33,431 nucleotides of DNA from an uncultured Saprospiraceae bacterium (GTDB lineage Bacteria; Bacteroidota; Bacteroidia; Chitinophagales; Saprospiraceae): the NCBI GenBank assembly GCA_937974625.1, contig CALJVJ010000273.1, positions 1-33,431 of the forward strand, given 5' to 3'. A program made the translations under genes and the position numbers. Positions 8,980 to 17,495 of the stretch are shown here, piece by piece (the first letter of the stretch is position 1; each line of letters begins with the position of its first letter). Below the pieces are notes generated by a model. The model was not told the origin of the DNA and searched no databases. It saw only the letters and a list, made by a program, of their open reading frames with translations.

Positions 8980-10071
8980 ATGAGAAATTTACATTTTAGC
9001 CTAGTCTGCTTTTTTGTTATTTTATTATATAGCTGTCCTTTCCCACCTACCAATAACCCTGACGATAAAACGAAAACACCTACCGTGATGCCACCAAAAT
9101 CAACGTTGCCCCCTTTTGAAATGGAGCTTCCTGCTGGTTACAAAATGCTTAGAGAAGCAACGGGAGATTTAGATAGAGATGGGCAAGCTGAAAAAGTATT
9201 TGTCCTCAATACAGGAGAAATTGGAGAGATGGGAGAAGAACGGATACTCTTGATTTTTAAGGTAATGCAAGACGATTGGAAATTAATGCACCAAGCTAAA
9301 GGGGCGGTTTTGCCAAGCGAACATGGCGGTGTTTTTGGAGACCCTTTTCAAAGTATAAAGATTGATAATGGTACAATTGTCTTAGTTCATTTTGGCGGAA
9401 GTCGAGATCAATGGAATTACACGCATCGATTTAGATTGCAAAATAAAAAATGGGAGTTAATTGATGCGAAAGTACAAAATGAAGCAGCTTGTGAACGGAC
9501 AGAACTTTTTGATTATAATTTATCGACGGGCAAAGTCAAACATCAATATGTTAAACATATTTGTGAAAATGGTAAAGACCCTGAGGTCGATGGCAAAGTA
9601 CTAACAACTGAATTTATTAGCAAAAAGAATCCAAGACCTGTAATGAATGGTTTTTACCCAGGAACATTATATGCAGTTAATCCCCAAACAGGTAATTGTG
9701 TGCCAGAAAGTAGCTGTTATGATTATAATCAAACTCGAACGAAAAAGAAAAACTTAAGAGATTTGGTCGGCACTTATACCCTAGGTGGGCACGACCAATC
9801 TTGGGTCGTTATCGTTTTGCCCAAAGGCAATCAATTAGAAGTAAATTATTATAGTATTGAGGGAATGTTGCCGCCAGAAATTAACAGAATATCTAGCTAC
9901 TTTGAACCATATGTCTTAGAAAAATTTGAGGTAAACACAACTGACTGGACCATTGATACCGATATTGGTACAGCTGGTTATTCGATTGTAAATGGTAGTG
10001 AGACCTTGACCTTTTTTAATATAGAAAGCCATATTGATAACCAGTTAGTGTTGACGAAGGTGGAGGAGTAA
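8980..10071 (+). CDS. Lipoprotein of unknown function
   Basis: A 363-residue protein with a lipoprotein signal peptide (VILLYSC, lipidated Cys19) and a Pro/Thr-rich linker (about 20-50). Around residue 61 the sequence GDLDRDGQAEKVFVL has the Asp-x-Asp-x-Asp-Gly calcium-loop pattern of FG-GAP/dockerin-like repeats, followed by a beta-rich region (about 70-155) with a GGSRDQWNYTHRF motif. The rest (about 165-363) is beta-rich with no domain I recognise; near 257 a segment LRDLVGTYTLGGHDQSWVVI could begin a lipocalin-like barrel. It is the only plus-strand gene in this part and faces the Gfo/Idh/MocA gene tail to tail. A surface or periplasmic binding protein is possible, but I assign no function. 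Confidence 0.75.
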   Translation: MRNLHFSLVCFFVILLYSCPFPPTNNPDDKTKTPTVMPPKSTLPPFEMELPAGYKMLREATGDLDRDGQAEKVFVLNTGEIGEMGEERILLIFKVMQDDWKLMHQAKGAVLPSEHGGVFGDPFQSIKIDNGTIVLVHFGGSRDQWNYTHRFRLQNKKWELIDAKVQNEAACERTELFDYNLSTGKVKHQYVKHICENGKDPEVDGKVLTTEFISKKNPRPVMNGFYPGTLYAVNPQTGNCVPESSCYDYNQTRTKKKNLRDLVGTYTLGGHDQSWVVIVLPKGNQLEVNYYSIEGMLPPEINRISSYFEPYVLEKFEVNTTDWTIDTDIGTAGYSIVNGSETLTFFNIESHIDNQLVLTKVEE

Positions 10072-10090
10072 TAAGTGCAAATTCAAGAAC

Positions 10091-10149
10091 CAAGTATCAA
10101 GTTCAATTTCCATAGCCTACAGAATAGGGTAATTTGAACTTGACACTTG
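10091..10149 (-). terminator. Inverted repeat between convergent genes, polarity favours minus strand
   Basis: CAAGTATCAAGTTCAA (10091-10106) pairs with 10134-10149 at 15 of 16 positions across a 27-base loop. The one mismatch (A10096 against C10144) becomes a U-G wobble in minus-strand RNA, so the full stem forms only in the transcript of the oxidoreductase gene that ends 13 bases before it. No U-tract follows, so termination strength is uncertain. It may serve both convergent genes. Confidence 0.5.
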
Positions 10150-10162
10150 CACTTGACACTTT

Positions 10163-11629
10163 CTAAACTTCAAAGCCTTGTCTATAGGTTCTTCCAACAA
10201 ACTGATTCGCCTCTTCTAAATTCGTAATTCTAGTATTTTCGCCATCCCAAAGTAGCTTCTTTCGAGCGAAAAATTCCATTTGTCCTTTGCTATTTTCTTT
10301 TCGTAGCATATAACTTCTAATCGCTAAATTACCCATCAAAACGGTTTCAGTCATTGGTCCTGCATAGTCAAAAGAAGAAGTCAAAGCTTTGTGTTCTGCG
10401 CTATTGAATCCTGCTTTACAAGCATCGACCCACTTGCGTTGGTGTCCATATTCTGGTTCGTCGTTTTTCTCTACTTCTGGACCAAACTCTGTTTTACCAT
10501 TATTGAGATAAAGCTTTGGCATTAAAGGCGAACTGTCATTGATATTGGTAGAAATAATGCCTTTTGACCCAATGATTAAGACGCCATTTTTACTGTCTTT
10601 TCCACCAATGTCATCATTCGCAGGAATAATATCTGGGTGTGCAGGTCGGATGCCACCATCACTCCACGTCATTTCAATCGGTGATCTTGTCTTTTTAGTT
10701 TTTGCAAAATTGAGTGTGATAAAAGAAGAGGCAGGACAACCTTCTGGATGATAATCCGCATTCCACATTTGGGTATACACTGAGCCAACACTACATTCCG
10801 CAGAAGTTGGATATTTTAAGCCTAAAGTTCTAAAAGGAATATCTATTAAATGACAACCAACATCCCCTAAAGCACCTGTTCCATAATTCCACCAACCTCT
10901 CCAATTAAAAGGATGTAATTTAGGTGTAAAAGGCATTGCAGGTGCAGGCCCTAGCCATAAATCCCAATATAAATCTTTTGGCTTTTGACTGGCATCTGAT
11001 TGCTGCATCGCTCCTCCTTGTGGCCATACCGGTCTATTGGTCCAAACCTGTACTTTTGATATTTTTCCAATTCTTTTTTTATCTACCCATTTTTGTACCA
11101 TTTTTAGCAATGGATTCGAGCCGCCTTGATTACCCATCTGCGTCACAATTCTTTTTTCTCTAGCTAATTCTGTTAGGATTCTGGCTTCGCGAATATTATG
11201 GGTCATAGGCTTCTGTACATAGACATGTATGCCTCTATCCATGGCATATTTTGCCGCAGGGCCATGCACATGGTCAGGTGTGGAGATGGTCACCGCATCT
11301 ATATCTTTTTCCTTATCTAACATTTCTCGATAGTCATTGTACAATTTGGCATTTGGAAAATTTTCAATCGACCGCTTAGCTGAACCTGCAAAATCTACAT
11401 CACACAAAGCCACTACATTTTCTCTACCATTGACGGAAGCATTTTTTATATCACTAGACCCTTTCCCACCAGCACCAATGGCTGCTAAATTCAATCGGTC
11501 ACTTGGTGGGGTATACCCAACTCCGCCCAAAACATGACGTGGAATGATGAAGATGGAGGAGGCTACTGCTGCATTTTTTATAAAAGAACGTCTAGCAATC
11601 GCCGATTTTTTAGTTGTTTTTTTTTTCAT
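10163..11629 (-). CDS. Gfo/Idh/MocA-family oxidoreductase with twin-arginine signal
   Basis: A 488-residue NAD(P)-dependent oxidoreductase. The N-terminus carries a Tat signal (ARRSFIKNAAVASSIF, Arg13-Arg14), so the folded enzyme is likely exported with its cofactor, as is usual for Bacteroidota members that act on glycans. The Rossmann fold shows IGAGGKG at 51-57. VYVQKPMT near 136 holds the conserved Lys140 (here QKP in place of the usual EKP), and GDVGCH at 255-260 supplies His260 of the C-terminal domain. Reactions in the family are oxidation or reduction of sugars, inositols or related rings. It lies 64 bases after the MFS gene on the same strand, which suggests a transporter-enzyme pair. 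The substrate is unknown. Confidence 0.9.
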   Translation of the reverse strand: MKKKTTKKSAIARRSFIKNAAVASSIFIIPRHVLGGVGYTPPSDRLNLAAIGAGGKGSSDIKNASVNGRENVVALCDVDFAGSAKRSIENFPNAKLYNDYREMLDKEKDIDAVTISTPDHVHGPAAKYAMDRGIHVYVQKPMTHNIREARILTELAREKRIVTQMGNQGGSNPLLKMVQKWVDKKRIGKISKVQVWTNRPVWPQGGAMQQSDASQKPKDLYWDLWLGPAPAMPFTPKLHPFNWRGWWNYGTGALGDVGCHLIDIPFRTLGLKYPTSAECSVGSVYTQMWNADYHPEGCPASSFITLNFAKTKKTRSPIEMTWSDGGIRPAHPDIIPANDDIGGKDSKNGVLIIGSKGIISTNINDSSPLMPKLYLNNGKTEFGPEVEKNDEPEYGHQRKWVDACKAGFNSAEHKALTSSFDYAGPMTETVLMGNLAIRSYMLRKENSKGQMEFFARKKLLWDGENTRITNLEEANQFVGRTYRQGFEV

Positions 11630-11693
11630 AATATTTGTTTTGATTAATTTTAAGTAGGTATCGTACGCTCGGACAAGTTGTTCAAGCTACGAT

Positions 11694-12920
11694 TTATTTT
11701 TTAATCGTATTAGGCACTGGAAATTTTGGCAAAAACAAAGCAATAATTATCGCAATTCCAATCAATACGGCTCCTCCAATCAATGCCATATCATAATTGC
11801 CTGTTGTGTCCCAAATATAACCTGCTAAAACAGGACTTATCGCTGCACCAAAGTTAAAGGTACTGTATTGAAAACCGTATATCGTCCCATAATTTTTTAA
11901 ACCAAAATATTTAGCGGTAAAAAATCCTATTAAATCTACTTCCGCACCAATGGCAAATCCTAAAGCAATCGCCGCTAAATAAGCATATTGAATCCCTCCA
12001 AGCCCTAATGCTAAACACCCACCAGCAACTAATGTAAAAACAGCCGCCGTTACATAAGGGGCAAAGATTCTATCAATCAAAAAACCTGTAATTAAACGAC
12101 CCAGCATCACAGATGCGCCCAAAATAGCCGCATATCCTCCAGCCTCTGCTGCACTCAAACCAGCATCTTGTAGCAGGGGAATAAAACTAGGAATCAACCC
12201 CGCTACCGCAACGGCTATTAACAAAAATATAATGGCTATCATCCAAAAGGTGCGCGTATTCATTGCTTCTTTGAAGGTGTGTCCAGATAAGGTTGTTTGC
12301 CCATCTATCGTTTTTTCTGCCACTTCTGGCGGATTATCTCTGATTAATAACCAAACTATAGGTAAAACTATCATCACCAAGGCAAATAATACAAAATAAC
12401 CTGCTCGCCAACCATGTTCAGCTACATAGGGCGTCAAATATTTTGGTATCAAAAATGCCGCAACGCCCGTTGATGTCAAACTTAGTCCTAATGCCAATCC
12501 TTTGTGTTTATCAAACCAGGCATTTATCGCACGCGTGAAGGCAAGTGGTGAAGATGCGACTGCTACTAGTGGCGTGAGGATAAAGAGTAAATAAAGCATC
12601 CACAGTTCGCCATTCATTTTACTGACGGCATACAAAGTGAGGCCATATAAAAAAAGAGAAATAGTCGAGACTAGCCTCAATCCATATCGGTCAATTAATT
12701 TTCCCGCAAAAGGGGCTGTTAATACTAAAACTAAGGTACTCAAAGTTTGGGCAGTTCCTATTTCTGTTCGGGTCCATCCAAACTCGGCTTGCCAGGGCTT
12801 TATCCAAATACCACCAGAATAATAGGACAACGAAACGATACAAACGCCCATTCCGAGAAAGGAGGCTAATAAGGTTTTCCAGCCGCGAGCAAATTCTCCT
12901 TGGGTGTTTGAGTTGGTCAT
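11694..12920 (-). CDS. MFS transporter, oxalate/formate antiporter or monocarboxylate-like
   Basis: A 408-residue protein with about 12 membrane helices in two halves. The first half has IWIKPWQAEFGWTRTEIG near 33 and then AGKLIDRYGLR, the loop 2-3 motif of the major facilitator superfamily. The repeat in the second half is GRLITGFLIDRIF near 275. The EFGWTRTEIG segment after helix 1 resembles the OFA/monocarboxylate subgroup, which moves small organic acids. The central loop near 205 is short. It probably forms a unit with the Gfo/Idh/MocA gene 64 bases downstream. A short hairpin (12943-12958) separates it from the acylase gene upstream, so it may have its own promoter. The substrate is not readable. 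Confidence 0.86.
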   Translation of the reverse strand: MTNSNTQGEFARGWKTLLASFLGMGVCIVSLSYYSGGIWIKPWQAEFGWTRTEIGTAQTLSTLVLVLTAPFAGKLIDRYGLRLVSTISLFLYGLTLYAVSKMNGELWMLYLLFILTPLVAVASSPLAFTRAINAWFDKHKGLALGLSLTSTGVAAFLIPKYLTPYVAEHGWRAGYFVLFALVMIVLPIVWLLIRDNPPEVAEKTIDGQTTLSGHTFKEAMNTRTFWMIAIIFLLIAVAVAGLIPSFIPLLQDAGLSAAEAGGYAAILGASVMLGRLITGFLIDRIFAPYVTAAVFTLVAGGCLALGLGGIQYAYLAAIALGFAIGAEVDLIGFFTAKYFGLKNYGTIYGFQYSTFNFGAAISPVLAGYIWDTTGNYDMALIGGAVLIGIAIIIALFLPKFPVPNTIKK

Positions 12921-12942
12921 TTTTCGTTTTAAGTTAAAGGAA

Positions 12943-12958
12943 CGAGGCTGGAGCCTCG
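12943..12958. terminator. Short GC-rich hairpin between acylase and MFS genes
   Basis: CGAGGCT and AGCCTCG flank a 2-base GG centre, giving a compact stem in otherwise AT-rich DNA. It lies 36 bases after the acylase stop (12994) and 23 bases before the MFS start (12920), both on the minus strand, with AT-rich sequence after it on that strand. It could be a weak terminator or attenuator, or a copy of a dispersed repeat. Confidence 0.45.
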
Positions 12959-12993
12959 CACCAACTAGTAGCTTTATATTTGATAAACTTACC

Positions 12994-15402
12994 TTATTTA
13001 CTTTTCAAAATCAATTTCCGACCCTGCTGTATAATCTCTTCCTTATTCATCAACTGCATCCGAAATGCTCCATCGACAAATAGTTGCGCTTGGTCTGAGT
13101 AGTGTGGACTCAAAGGATTGCCAGAATTACCAGTAGGTAAAACGTTCCAAGAATGTTCAATGTCTGCAAAATCAACAATCCGACGAACAGCAGGGCCGCT
13201 AACGACCTCATATTTTCCAGACCCATTAATAGTATAACTCATATTATTAATCACCTCTTTATTTCCTTTAACAGGAAAAGGACCGACATTAAAATACGGG
13301 CGTAATGATGGATTTTGACCCAAGGTGTGTGGATGTTCGATGGTATGGACTTTTTCCCATTGCCATTGCGTGATGTCTGTCCCTAGTTGCTCACCTATTT
13401 CTGATAAAGTCGCTTCAAAAGCAGCTAAGAGAATTTCTTGTCTACTTTCTTTTTTATCTTTGGTAGCTTGATTGTCCCACCAAGGAGAAGCTTCTTTTTC
13501 TAATAAAAATGGGAGGCTACGGCGAGAAAGAACTGTCGTTAAAAACTCAGAAAATTCTATTTCACTCAGTTCATCTGCACAGGTCAATTCTAATATTTTG
13601 TATTGCAATTTAGCAAAGATGGTTGGCGCAATATCATCCAATTGATTATCCCCATTCCAAGTCGCTAAAATTTCAGCCGCTTTACCAGCGTTTTCATTTT
13701 TAAAAGAACTATTTGCTAAAAGTTCAATAATTTGTTTAGCTACTATTCGCTTTTTATCAGAGACTACTTCCGTTATCATTTCTTTAGACGCCGCTACGTC
13801 CCAATCATCTTTGGCGCTCACCAAATCCATAATTCTTTTGGCTCTATCTTCTGGAATATAATAGCCAGGGTGCAAAACACCATTCGTTGTATCAGGTTGA
13901 TTATTAGCAGAATAGAGATAACCTGATGGTGGGTTCTCAGATTGTGGGTTATCTTTAAAATCATAGTACCCTAAAATTTCATCATTTCCGCTTGCACCAT
14001 CCAAAAACAGTTTTGAATTCACATGAGCGGGACGAATTGGTAGTTTTCCCATTGCCCACCAAGCGATATTCCCTGCTTTATCCGCATACATGCCATTCAA
14101 GCCTGGACCTATAATTTTTGCCGCCGCCACTCTAGCCTCGTCGATGTTGGTAGCATGAGACAATTCATAATTGGTCTCTAGACTATTCGGTGTAAATTCG
14201 TTATAAATCCAATAAGCAGAAACGGGTTGGTCGGTTACTTTTTGAATGCCATCCACTACTGTGTTCACAATAGGGCCATGTCGAGAAGTTTTTACTTCAA
14301 ATTCAATATCTTTTTCTCCTTTTACTTTTATCACCTCTTTCCTGACATCAAGGTCTTCCCATTCATCTCGAAAAGCTACTTGATTGGGATTATCTGGATT
14401 CAATTTTTCTACATAAAAATCAATATCATCATTTTCAAACATCGTCAATCCTAGTGCCTTATCCTCATTATGACCGATAACTGGAAATGGTACGCCTGCC
14501 AAATAATTGCCATAGCTTCGGTGCCCCGGATATTCTACATGTGCTTCCCACCAAACGGAAGGTTGAGCAAAACCAATATGCGTGTCATTGGTAAAAATCG
14601 TTTTTCCTGACTTTGTTTTTTTACCACTAATAATCCAGCTATTACTCCCAATCCAAGGTGGCGTAGGTAAGCTTTCAAACAATTCATTCATACTCAGTGC
14701 ATCGGACATTTCAGTAGTCGTTACTTCTGATGCCGAGTAAACGGGAATTACTTGCGCTTCAGGATTCCAATGTACATCCAAATCATTTAAGTAAGTATCG
14801 CCCCATTGTTGATGAATCTTTGCCACAATAGGGTCTGTCCGAAATGCTTGTGCAAAACTAAATGCCATATACCCAAAAGTAGCGTAAGCATCCAAAATGG
14901 TCAGTTCTTCCTTTTTGATACCTAATACCTCAAATTCTACAGGGGTTGGTCCATTTTTAATAAAACTGTTGACGCCAGCATAATAGGCCAAGGCAGCCTT
15001 TTTCATCGGGTCATCTGCAGGAAGTTCATCAAACGCTTTTTTCCCTTTCTTCGCTGTTTCTAAAGAATTAATTGTTCTAAAGAATTTATCTGTTTTTAAG
15101 GTAGATGCTCCTAAAATCTCAGACAATCGACCACTGCCCACTCGACGCAATAATTCAATCTGCCATAAACGGTCTTGTGCATGGGCATAACCCAAGGCAA
15201 ATTGCGCATCCGTTTCATTTTGCGCATAAATATGAGGAATGCCGTAATCGTCATAATAGACTTCGACTTCTTGTTCTAAACCTTGTAAAGTGAGTGTTCC
15301 TTCGTAGGTAGGCTTTAAAGAATTATAATACCAGTAACCGTAAATAGCACAAGCTGCAATGAGAATAAAGGCAGCAATGGCGATGTTTTTTAATAGTCTC
15401 AT
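12994..15402 (-). CDS. Penicillin-acylase-family Ntn hydrolase, membrane-anchored
   Basis: An 802-residue S45-family enzyme with an N-terminal hydrophobic helix (about 6-24) that acts as an anchor or signal. The alpha chain has YGIPHIYAQNETDAQFALGY near 53 and AHAQDRLWQIELLRRVGSGR, the classical penicillin G acylase-type pattern, unlike the first acylase. PWIGSNSWIISG near 249 gives the autocleavage bond Gly252-Ser253, with Ser253 as nucleophile; NDTHIGF near 272 begins the core beta strands. The length is typical. It should cleave amide bonds of acylated small molecules outside the cytoplasm. A -7-like box (TACCTTCG, 15414-15407) sits only 4 bases before the ATG, hinting at a nearly leaderless message. 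The biological substrate is unknown. Confidence 0.9.
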   Translation of the reverse strand: MRLLKNIAIAAFILIAACAIYGYWYYNSLKPTYEGTLTLQGLEQEVEVYYDDYGIPHIYAQNETDAQFALGYAHAQDRLWQIELLRRVGSGRLSEILGASTLKTDKFFRTINSLETAKKGKKAFDELPADDPMKKAALAYYAGVNSFIKNGPTPVEFEVLGIKKEELTILDAYATFGYMAFSFAQAFRTDPIVAKIHQQWGDTYLNDLDVHWNPEAQVIPVYSASEVTTTEMSDALSMNELFESLPTPPWIGSNSWIISGKKTKSGKTIFTNDTHIGFAQPSVWWEAHVEYPGHRSYGNYLAGVPFPVIGHNEDKALGLTMFENDDIDFYVEKLNPDNPNQVAFRDEWEDLDVRKEVIKVKGEKDIEFEVKTSRHGPIVNTVVDGIQKVTDQPVSAYWIYNEFTPNSLETNYELSHATNIDEARVAAAKIIGPGLNGMYADKAGNIAWWAMGKLPIRPAHVNSKLFLDGASGNDEILGYYDFKDNPQSENPPSGYLYSANNQPDTTNGVLHPGYYIPEDRAKRIMDLVSAKDDWDVAASKEMITEVVSDKKRIVAKQIIELLANSSFKNENAGKAAEILATWNGDNQLDDIAPTIFAKLQYKILELTCADELSEIEFSEFLTTVLSRRSLPFLLEKEASPWWDNQATKDKKESRQEILLAAFEATLSEIGEQLGTDITQWQWEKVHTIEHPHTLGQNPSLRPYFNVGPFPVKGNKEVINNMSYTINGSGKYEVVSGPAVRRIVDFADIEHSWNVLPTGNSGNPLSPHYSDQAQLFVDGAFRMQLMNKEEIIQQGRKLILKSK

Positions 15403-15406
15403 GAGG

Positions 15407-15414
15407 CGAAGGTA
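15407..15414 (-). promoter_or_regulatory. Possible -7 element right at the second acylase start
   Basis: The minus strand reads TACCTTCG, one base from TAnnTTTG, and ends 4 bases before the ATG at 15402. Transcription would begin at or very near the start codon. No good -33 element is seen at the usual distance, so this is tentative. Confidence 0.3.
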
Positions 15415-15484
15415 GGGAAAAGATAGAATGGTTTATATATAGCTAAGGATTTTATTACAAAATAGGAAAAAATCTATTTGAGTA

Positions 15485-15607
15485 TTTTTGAACCACAAAA
15501 GAGCATAAAAGGACACAAAAAGAGATGAACAAAAGAAAAATAAAAACTTTTGTGAATTCCTTTTGTGAATTCCTTTTGTGAACTTTGTGTCCTTTGTGGT
15601 TCAAAAA
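15485..15607. repeat. Interrupted inverted repeat enclosing a 13-bp tandem repeat
   Basis: TTTTTGAACCACAAA (15485-15499) and GGACACAAA (15511-15519) pair with TTTGTGTCC (15584-15592) and the following TTTGTGGTTCAAAAA (15593-15607); the left arm has an 11-base insertion. Inside, TTTTGTGAATTCC is repeated at 15548-15560 and 15561-15573, with a partial third copy at 15574-15583. It lies between the ABC transporter stop (15633) and the acylase start (15402), so it may end the ABC transcript. The CCACAAAGGACACAAAG wording is low-complexity and may be a dispersed intergenic repeat. Confidence 0.6.
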
Positions 15608-15632
15608 AAAACGTAAAAGATGCCAAAACTGA

Positions 15633-17423
15633 TTAAACCAGTTCCCCAATCTGTACCTTCCATAAATCTGCATAGATGCCATCCGTCTCCAATAAGTCAG
15701 TATGCGTCCCTGACTCGGCAATTCCTCCATTTTTCAACACAATAATTTTATCCGCATGGCGAATCGTAGACAAGCGGTGCGCAATAATCAAAGCAGTCTT
15801 ACCTTCGGTCAATTGATGCAAATTTTGTTGTATGGCTCGTTCCGTTTCTGTGTCCACCGCAGAAGTCGCTTCATCTAGAATGAGAATCGGGGCATCTTTG
15901 AGAATCGCCCGAGCAATGCTCAATCGTTGGCGTTGACCACCTGATAATTTAATCCCTCGTTCGCCAACTATTGTATCATAAGTGTCTGGTAAGCTGTCGA
16001 TAAAATCATGTAATTGGGCTTTTTGAGCCGCTTGGGTAATTTCGGATTGGGTAGCTTCGGGCATCCCGTAAGCAATGTTTTCTCTGATACTTCCGTGAAA
16101 CAAATAGACTTCTTGGCTGACGAAGCCGATATTTTGACGTAAATTTTTGAGGGTCAAATTTTTAATATCAATCCCTTCCAATTCAATACTGCCAGACTTT
16201 ACATCGTATAATCGGAGTAGTAATTTTATCAAAGTTGTTTTACCACCACCGGTTGGACCTGCAATACCAATCGTTTGCCCTTTTTCAATATTTAAAGAAA
16301 TATTATCTAAAATGCTTTGTCCTTTTTTATACCAAAAAGAAATGTTTTTTAAATGAATATTTCCTGTAGCAGCAGGTAATTTTTGCGGATTGGCGGGGTC
16401 TGTAATTTGATTTTGTGCATCTATCAACCCAAAGATTCTTCGAGAAGAAGCCTTTGCTCTTTCATATTGGTCAAAGACATCTCCCAATCGAGTAATCGGC
16501 CATAATAAACGCTCCAACATCATTGCCACAAAAGCCAAAGAACCGATGGTAAACCCGTTCATCCCATTGATGACCCAATAACAGCCTAACAATAATGCAG
16601 AAGCGTAACCTGCTACAATAACCATCCGAATAAGGGGAATATACAGGGCATTCCATTGAATGGCTGCGAAGTTTGCATTTCGATAATTTTCCGAACTCTC
16701 GATGACTCTTTTAGTCTCGTAGGTTTCGGCAGTAAAACTTTTTATCACAGAGATGCCAGAGATATTATTTTCTAATCGGTTACTCAATGCACCTACTGTT
16801 TCTCTTATTTCTTGGTAATGTGGCTCAATTCTTTTTTGGTATAAAAAGCTACCATAAACGATAAAAGGAATACAAGACATACTGATAGCGCCTAGTTGCC
16901 AAGAGAAACTAAACAGCGCCCAACCTGCCACAATTACTAAAATAATTAATTGGATGATTGATTTAAAACTGCCGTTTAAAAAGCGCTCTAATTGATTGAC
17001 ATCATTATTGAGCATGGACATTAGGTTGCCTGTTCGTTGTTCTTCAAAATAGGCAATTTCTCTTTCTTGCATCGTGTTATAAGCATCTAATCGGAGGTCA
17101 TGTTGTACGCGTTGTGCAAGCTGCATAAACCCTCTTTGATACATCCATTCAAAAAAACTTTCACAACCAAAAATGATAACCGTAATAATGGAAATAAAGA
17201 TAGCTACCTCCCATAAATCACTCAGCCCTGTCCAACGAGGAATCCATGCGGGTACATTTCCACTCATAGAATCAATCATCCAAGCCGTTAAAAACGGCGG
17301 CATCATATCAAATAACTGATTGGTAATGGTCGCAGATACAGAAACGCCTACTTGTTTTTTGTAATTCCGCAGGTAGCGGAAGAGGCGAGACATAGGGTTG
17401 GCGGGTTCGGATTGTTTGGACAT
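15633..17423 (-). CDS. ABC transporter half-molecule, permease fused to ATPase
   Basis: A 596-residue type IV exporter subunit. The membrane domain (about 20-320) has six helices and a conserved coupling segment (TGNLMSMLNNDVNQLERF near 131). The ATPase domain (about 355-596) is complete: Walker A GPTGGGKTT at 389-397 with Lys395, Q-loop Gln437, signature LSGGQ at 493-497, Walker B ILILDE at 513-518, D-loop SAVD and switch His549. It should work as a homodimer, moving a lipid, drug or peptide outwards; a lipid A exporter-like or multidrug role is common, but the sequence does not decide. A -7-like box (TACCTTCG, 17468-17461) lies 37 bases before the start. The upstream secreted gene is 72 bases away. 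Confidence 0.93.
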   Translation of the reverse strand: MSKQSEPANPMSRLFRYLRNYKKQVGVSVSATITNQLFDMMPPFLTAWMIDSMSGNVPAWIPRWTGLSDLWEVAIFISIITVIIFGCESFFEWMYQRGFMQLAQRVQHDLRLDAYNTMQEREIAYFEEQRTGNLMSMLNNDVNQLERFLNGSFKSIIQLIILVIVAGWALFSFSWQLGAISMSCIPFIVYGSFLYQKRIEPHYQEIRETVGALSNRLENNISGISVIKSFTAETYETKRVIESSENYRNANFAAIQWNALYIPLIRMVIVAGYASALLLGCYWVINGMNGFTIGSLAFVAMMLERLLWPITRLGDVFDQYERAKASSRRIFGLIDAQNQITDPANPQKLPAATGNIHLKNISFWYKKGQSILDNISLNIEKGQTIGIAGPTGGGKTTLIKLLLRLYDVKSGSIELEGIDIKNLTLKNLRQNIGFVSQEVYLFHGSIRENIAYGMPEATQSEITQAAQKAQLHDFIDSLPDTYDTIVGERGIKLSGGQRQRLSIARAILKDAPILILDEATSAVDTETERAIQQNLHQLTEGKTALIIAHRLSTIRHADKIIVLKNGGIAESGTHTDLLETDGIYADLWKVQIGELV

Positions 17424-17460
17424 AACGGAACATTTTTTATCCTAATAATAGGCTTAACTG

Positions 17461-17468
17461 CGAAGGTA
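17461..17468 (-). promoter_or_regulatory. Possible -7 element of the ABC transporter gene
   Basis: The minus strand reads TACCTTCG, one base from the Bacteroidota -7 consensus, 37 bases before the ATG at 17423. Position and sequence fit a promoter, but a clear TTG at -33 is not evident. Confidence 0.35.
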
Positions 17469-17495
17469 AGGTTTTAGTTCCGAAACCATTTAATT

